Below, one piece after another: positions 58,626 through 64,000 of a stretch of 64,000 nucleotides of DNA (the first letter of the stretch is position 1; each line of letters opens with the position of its first letter). Under the pieces are notes generated by a model that had not been told where the DNA came from, made no database searches, and saw only the letters and a program-made list of their open reading frames with translations. Made by a program: the position numbers and the translations under genes. Source of the stretch: Cyathus striatus (Eukaryota; Basidiomycota; Agaricomycetes; Agaricales; Nidulariaceae); the NCBI GenBank assembly GCA_025738555.1, contig JAOVFP010000001.1, forward strand, positions 6,696,001 to 6,760,000. The letters run 5' to 3'.

Positions 58626-58959
58626 AAGTAAGGTAAATAGTGAGGTTGAAGATTGACACCCAAGGTAGAACACATGGTTAGCAAACACTTTAATGCATGT
58701 TTGATGCACATTCCTTAATTTCAGGCTTAACTCAGACTTGGGACTTCAACTCTCATTGCACTCCAAATCTCTGAGCTCACACATATACTAATGCAAACTG
58801 CTAGATAGTATTTCTCAGAGCACAGGAGACTGCCTAAATATCCTACAGAAACATGGCTATAGGAACTATATAGTTGATACAAATAAAGTAATTGTGAATT
58901 AGCTAAGCTGTAAAGTTATAAGTGTCAGCCAATTTGATCACCAATTGCCCTGAAAATAT

Positions 58960-59225
58960 GAGTGTCCTTTTAATAGAGCATATTGAAAGAATATTGAGTA
59001 GAGATCATTGGCACTCATTTATTTACTATACCTGATTACTAGAATATTAAATTAGCATAATGTGGAGACACTCAAAAGTGATCATTTAGAGAATATTAGA
59101 CAGTGATCTTTGGCACTCATTTATTTATTATGTGTGATTACTAGGCTATTATATTGGTATAATATCAGGGCACTCAATAGTGATCATTTGAAGAATATTA
59201 GACAGTGATCATTGGCACTCTTTAT
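58960..59225. repeat. Tandem repeat, about 115 bp x 2-3
   Basis: Units share AGTGATCATTGGCACTC, TTTATTTAYTAT and GATTACTAG. Degenerate. Confidence 0.6.
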
Positions 59226-59229
59226 CTGA

Positions 59230-60195
59230 TTGTTTTAATTTGAGGCATGTAGTGGCATATGTGTGGTTCCAGAAGGGTACATAGATTGAGCCAAAATAAT
59301 AGATGAGTCAGCATATGGATGCAGCATGGTGAGACTAGATTCCTGTCATCTGGTGTATGTGGTGGAAGGAGGCAAGATCTTCATTTGTTATTTTTGAATT
59401 TATCAGTGCATTATGAGAATCTATCATATGGAATAGGTATATTGTGAAATATCTACTTCTATCTCAATAAATCATGCAGATTCTACATTTCCAATAGTGA
59501 AGTAGAGAGTCTAAAGTAATAAGGTAGAAGTAGTGCATGTAGACTGGATTTACTGTGATTGATGGGATGTGCTATGTGCAGACAAATGTGATAAGTGTGG
59601 GATATTTATGTTGTTGGTTTTGAAAATAACTGATTTGTCAGCACTTCAAACCAGTGCAATGAGACTAGATTCCTGTAAACTCAAAAGGTGGTGGAAGGAG
59701 GCACAATATTCATCTTTGATGTTTCACATTTATTAGTGCTTTGATGATTTAACTTTATCTTATGTAGCAAGATGTAGTGAAATATATACTTATATTTGAA
59801 CAGCACCAGCATATCCTATGTTTCTAATAGTGAAGTAGAGGATTTACATTAATGATGTAGAAGTAGTCCATGTAGACTGGATGTACCATAATTGATGGTA
59901 TATGACATATGTGGACAAATGGGATAATGGTGTGATGATTGCTGTGTTATTTTTATCTTGAGCATTCAGAGAACAACAGATTCCTAAAGCCTTTGCCAAT
60001 CATTTCCAAATAACACTCATTTGCTGGGGTGTTGCATTGCAACACTCAAACATTTATTAGGGCATTATACTGCTTCATCTTAGGCAATAGTTATGGATTA
60101 TATTATGTTCATAATAGTGAACTATGTGATTGGATAAGTGGGTGATATTTGTATTCAGCATTCTGAAAACAACAGATGAGTGTGTATTTGAAATA
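59230..60195. repeat. Degenerate tandem duplication, units about 400 bp
   Basis: Marker words GAGACTAGATTCCTGT, GGTGGAAGGAGGCA and ATAGTGAAGTAGAG recur at about 59.33/59.66 and 59.50/59.83 kb; a third, weaker unit starts near 59.97 kb. Confidence 0.6.
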
Positions 60196-60200
60196 GTGCA

Positions 60201-60710
60201 TTAAGACTTTGTTCCAGCAATTGTGCTCCATTCTTCATACATTCCATCATAGTTGAATTGAACCCATGTCAACTTCTTGCCCACTTCATTCAGTCTATAT
60301 TCTGCACTTGAGGACAGCAACCATTCATTAGTACTACTGGCCTGCAGTCTGAACCATTCAGGAGTTGCTTGACTGGTTTGTAGGACTTCATGTTCAATGT
60401 TGGGGCTGGATGCCAATAGTGGCATTGGAGTATTTTGGGTTACAAGGTCCTCCCAAAGCCTCTCCAACATTGGGGGAGCAGGAAATTGGGATGCCAATTA
60501 TTGTGCTTCATTGATCCACTGCAGGTATTTGTCTAGATCATACAATTCATCCACCAGTCCATAAAGCTGAAGCATTTCCTTGTCAATCACTGCTATTATT
60601 TGCAAGACAAGGGCTGGGACTACAATTTTTAGAATGAAGAGCACATAGCATGCAAATTCAAAATTTAGGTACAGATACTGTGCTACAACAGGTGGAGTAC
60701 CATACCCCAA
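60201..60710 (-). pseudogene. Unrecognised ORF split by one stop
   Basis: Two frames are directly continuous on the minus strand (60710-60498 and 60494-60201), separated only by a TAA at 60497-60495 in a context where CAA would keep it open. The N-terminal part (FEFACYVLFILKIVVP) is hydrophobic, perhaps membrane-spanning; then WINEAQ-stop-LASQFPAPP and a polar C-terminus ending EEWSTIAGTKS. I do not recognise the family. Consistent with a C-to-T nonsense mutation in a once-open exon of a larger gene or element. Confidence 0.45.
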
Positions 60711-60926
60711 TAAAGTACAGATATCTGCATAATTGATGTTAATTCAATTTGTAATCTATTATAATCTATTCTTACTTTTGTGGATAATATTGCAGCTCTT
60801 CACAGGAAGGAGGGTGAGTTTTGGATGACTTCCTATCCCATGACAGTTCTGTAGTTCTTCCATACTGCATCAAGAGCAGTTAGAGGGTCTGTATGTATTA
60901 CAACTTGTGAACCTATACAATCAGTA

Positions 60927-62515
60927 CTTTACACTCCCCCCCCACTCCAGCCAGACTCTGGGTGGACCCAATATATTCCAGATATTCTGGATGGACTCCA
61001 GATGGACTCTAGCTGAATATGCAATTGTCCACCTGGACTCCAGGTGGACACCTGGTGGACTCATGACAGACATTTTATCAACCAGTGTAAGTCTACTAGA
61101 TTCAGTAGAATAACTATTTGAAGTGAACTTAAGGTGAAAAAGAATTAAATAAATTATGAAAATTCATACAAAATAATCAAAACAAATCAATTTATTATAA
61201 TTAAATTCCATATTTCTATTTATTTAGAAAAGCTACCACCCCTGCCTCCCCACATTTCCCATGCTCCCACCTGGCACTCTCAACAACAACAACATGCAGG
61301 GGAGTGCCTGTTGTCAACAGGGCATCCCCCTCTTCATTGTGCCTCCTCCCTCTTGCTGCACACCTCCTCCTTTTATTGATATGGTGCCTCCTCTTCATTA
61401 CACCCCCCTCCCTCTCATTTCACCCCCACTGTTCTCTCCCCCTCTTGTCATCATTACACTTCCCTCCTCATTGTGCCCCCTTCCTCATTGCATTCACCTT
61501 TGTTGCTCTTCTCCTCTTGTTGTTGTAGTGCTCCCCTCTATCTCAACATGCCACCCTCCCTTTCATTGCACACCCCCTCTCATCAATGTGGCATGCACCT
61601 CTCACTGCACCCTTCCTAGTATTGTGCCCCTCTCTTGTCGATGCAGCATCCTCCTTCTCATCTCCTCGACATGGCACCCCCTCTCAATGCACTATCCTCC
61701 TTGCTGACATGCTGTGCCCCTCTCAATGTGCCTATGCCCTCACTAATGTGGCACTCCTGTCTTGATATGCTACCACTCCTCAACATGCCCCCCTCCATAA
61801 TGCACCCCCCTCCATGATGCACCCCCCTTGCACTTCCCCCCTCATATTGCCTCCTCTCTCTGCTTCACCCTGAGTTGTCATCCCCCCCTCATCATTTTCA
61901 TCCCTTAGTTGCCTGTGTCATGGTCATTCCCTCATTGTTGTCATTGTCCTGTTGTCATTGGGAAGAAGGGGAGAGGAGGAGGAGAGGAGGAGAAGGATGG
62001 GAGGGAAGGAGTAAATGTTGTCATGACCATTAGGTGGCCATGATGTGTCCAAAATGAGAGTTGCCAAATGTGCATGTGAGCACCCTACATATGGTGTAAT
62101 ATACATTACTGTAATAATGCCTTTATAGTATATTAATTATGCATGAAAACATGTGAGTAAGTTGTTATGTAATCATTGAATAGGCCTGTGTTAAAATCAT
62201 GCTATGGACAACACATATATTTATTTTAATTCAGTACTAGTACTTATTGTAATATTAATTAATATAAAGTAAATGTCAACAACTATTCCAATGTTCTGGC
62301 AGGAGTCCAGCTGGATTCTGTATGGATTTAGTCCACTGGAATTCCTGTTAAACTAACCAGACCCCTGCTATTCAACAGATTCCAGGTGGACTTCTGGTGG
62401 ACTAGAGATGGACTAGAGCAGGACTGGACTCAACAAAAATGACTGGACTTACAGCTAAAACATGTTGAGCCAAAGTCCACCTGGAGTCCAGATGGAATGG
62501 GGGGGGAGTGTAAAG
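60927..62515. mobile_element. 1.59-kb TIR element with GTCCACCTGGA repeats
   Basis: Inverted ends CTTTACACTCCCCCCCCA (left) and the complement on the right (62498-62515). Both subterminal zones are filled with the partly palindromic word CCACCTGGACTCCAGGTGG and fragments (60.95-61.07 and 62.30-62.49 kb). The interior 61.24-61.91 kb is a strongly pyrimidine-biased tract. No transposase. Target duplication not resolved. Confidence 0.7.
61240..61910. repeat. Pyrimidine-rich low-complexity tract
   Basis: Runs of CCTCC, CATTGCACCCC and ATGATGCACCCCCC words; frames seen here are compositional artefacts. It lies inside the TIR element. Confidence 0.75.
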
Positions 62516-63110
62516 ACCTCAATACAATGCAGATTCCATTAGTGAGATCATCTATTACCTCCTTGCACTCTCATGGCTCACTCTCACTCTCATACTCTGC
62601 TATTGTCTGTCCTCTCCTTCCTCCACTGTTACAAAGAAGGGTGTGAACCATCTTCATATAATGTACCTCAGAATTACTCAACTATGAAATATATTAAATA
62701 GTAGCTCTATTATTTTATTGTTTTCCCTCATCAATTACACATAGTCAATTGATACTGTCTTTATTTTAGTTATTGTTTTTAGCTTAATAGAAAATATTGA
62801 GTGATTCATGTTTATTATTAATCTGTTGTGAGATTAATCCACCTATTCCCAATCTATTCCCTCTTTATGTGCATTTTAAATGAGACAATGTGATTAAATA
62901 TCATTAATTAACAATTTAAATCATTTAAGTTCAAGCTAATGGCTCTTTACTTCAACCTTTTTAGTCTGAATAGATGTGGGACCTCAGCTAATTTATCTAA
63001 GACATCTTATGATGCTTCTTCTTGACTAAATTTACCTTAAACTAAGCTTCTTTCAACCTTTGTAATATGGGTATCTCCTGGTGCATCCCATCCAAAACAT
63101 ATCTAACCTC
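62516..63110. other. Intergenic, no gene seen
   Basis: AT-rich, no feature recognised; 3' flank of NLR-5. Confidence 0.3.
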
Positions 63111-64000
63111 TTATGAGTGCTCAGTCTTCTGAATTCTGGTTCTCACTTCCAGAACTTGAATCTGAAACACTTCAGCTTCTGTCCATTTGCCCATCTCTTG
63201 AAGTAACAATGCAAGATTATTCATACTTGTCAGTGTATTTGGGTGCTCTTTCCCCAGAATTCTGGTATTCATCTCCAGAACCTGAATCTGCAGCACTTCA
63301 GCTTCTGTTGATTTACCATGGTTTCTATATGCTGTTGCCAAGTTCAACATGCTAGTGAGCACATGTGAACTATTTTTTCCATGTCTGTCTTCATATACCT
63401 TAAACATTCTAGATCTTAGTATAAGTTGTATATGATATTGTCCATTCATCCTCATTGCTCCAGCCAATATATTAAATATGTCATCATAATATATTAAGTT
63501 GGCTAAAGTTTCATGTGATAAGTTTTGATTAATGTGTAAAAGAAGAGAATTCTGGTATAGATATTGAGCCATTGAATCTTCATTACTTATTGAGCTACAC
63601 AATATTCCCCTGAAATTCAAAATCCATATATTCTTTTCAGTTAAAGATAGCTGATCCTGGCACCATGCTTGTACCAAGGGATGTAACCCAAATTTAGTCC
63701 CATCTACAGTTCTTTTTATCAATGAGAATGACAATAGAAGTCCAATACTTTCTCTGTATTGCATCCCATTCCACTCATTGTATTCCTCAAAATTGAATAA
63801 TTCTTTATTCATACTTGGAATAAAGGTTGGAATTAAACTGTTCTCATATCTTTTTACATAATCTGCATAATACTTTGCAGCTCTTTCAAATATTTCATCT
63901 GAAATATTTTCATGGTGTAGAAAGGCACTCATATTTATCAATTGTATAGCATATTTAGCTATCATTGCACTTTCTTCATCTCCTTCATTATTCTCCATCT
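63111..64000 (-). CDS. NLR-5: NB-ARC/TPR receptor, 3' part
   Basis: Runs in from the right edge. On the minus strand it begins inside exon 3, just after the NB-ARC region (QEMENNEGDEES corresponds to QEMANDEEDEES of NLR-4), so the true start and P-loop lie outside the window. Seen: winged-helix-like stretch with ISDEIFERAAKYYAD, MHD-position FGLHPLVQAW, the conserved EKNIWILNFRGILC, then only about two and a half TPRs before a TAA inside the third unit (KTEHS-stop). The frame is open throughout. It has the shortest TPR array of the family here. CpG-depleted. Confidence 0.85.
   Translation of the reverse strand, partial: MENNEGDEESAMIAKYAIQLINMSAFLHHENISDEIFERAAKYYADYVKRYENSLIPTFIPSMNKELFNFEEYNEWNGMQYRESIGLLLSFSLIKRTVDGTKFGLHPLVQAWCQDQLSLTEKNIWILNFRGILCSSISNEDSMAQYLYQNSLLLHINQNLSHETLANLIYYDDIFNILAGAMRMNGQYHIQLILRSRMFKVYEDRHGKNSSHVLTSMLNLATAYRNHGKSTEAEVLQIQVLEMNTRILGKEHPNTLTSMNNLALLLQEMGKWTEAEVFQIQVLEVRTRIQKTEHS

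Noticed and set aside
61261..61817. Plus-strand frames rich in Pro, Leu, Ser and Cys
   Set aside because: They are by-products of the pyrimidine tract, not genes.

Overview
This is nuclear DNA from a filamentous fungus. Coding exons are split by GT-AG introns of about 45-60 nt. The recognisable proteins are fungal: an NB-ARC/TPR NOD-like receptor family, a Pex24p/DysF peroxin family, hAT and pogo/Fot1 transposases, and a short-chain reductase. The style of the SDR, the transposases and the short N-terminal motif of the NLRs makes me favour a basidiomycete (Agaricomycetes), but that is inference and an ascomycete is not excluded. The window is a transposon- and NLR-rich accessory region; few single-copy host genes look intact.

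Layout. 1-0.9 kb: 5' part of an SDR gene (minus strand). 1.2-3.4 kb: a TIR transposon carrying an unrecognised gene, then a hAT-type MITE with an 8-bp TSD. 3.5-6.0 kb: dead Pex24p-like gene A. 6.2-7.99 kb: a conserved NLR upstream block interrupted by a TIR element. 7.995-11.8 kb: NLR-1, a pseudogene with a solo LTR inside its TPR array. 12.0-15.6 kb: a second upstream block, itself interrupted, leading to the truncated NLR-2. 16.5-21.6 kb: NLR-3 on the minus strand, intact for about 1,631 codons with about 27 near-identical 42-residue TPRs, including a threefold 630-bp higher-order duplication. 22.7-24.9 kb: dead Pex24p-like gene B. 25-28.4 kb: nothing recognised. 28.5-30.75 kb: TIR element. 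30.75-32.8 kb: an orphan NLR upstream block split by a 1.56-kb near-perfect palindrome. 33.9-37.8 kb: an apparently intact autonomous hAT element (five exons, 917 aa, perfect TSD). 38.3-40.4 kb: CpG-rich unrecognised coding-like sequence. 40.5-41.6 kb: TA-flanked MITE. 41.6-44.8 kb: dead Pex24p-like gene C plus part of the NLR upstream block, a duplicate of region A. 44.8-49.4 kb: nested TA-target elements with long inverted repeats. 50.7-54.6 kb: upstream block and NLR-4. 54.6-62.5 kb: minisatellites, a hairpin element, a pogo/Fot1 transposase relic and a TIR element. 63.1-64.0 kb: 3' part of NLR-5 (minus strand).

How it fits together. The repeating unit is [dead Pex24p-like gene] - [about 1.5 kb upstream block ending in a TATAAAG box about 100 nt before ATG] - [NLR]. 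This unit or its parts occurs at least five times. The NLR copies share exon structure (66-bp exon 1, about 230-bp P-loop exon, long NB-ARC/TPR exon) but differ greatly in TPR number. NLR bodies and many transposons are almost devoid of CpG, whereas the upstream blocks of NLR-1 and NLR-3 and the Pex and hAT regions keep CpG. That suggests methylation-linked or RIP-like C-to-T decay with a sharp edge near the promoter. The most interesting system is this expanding, repeat-remodelling NLR family with a conserved one-exon N-terminal motif and no recognisable conventional effector domain.
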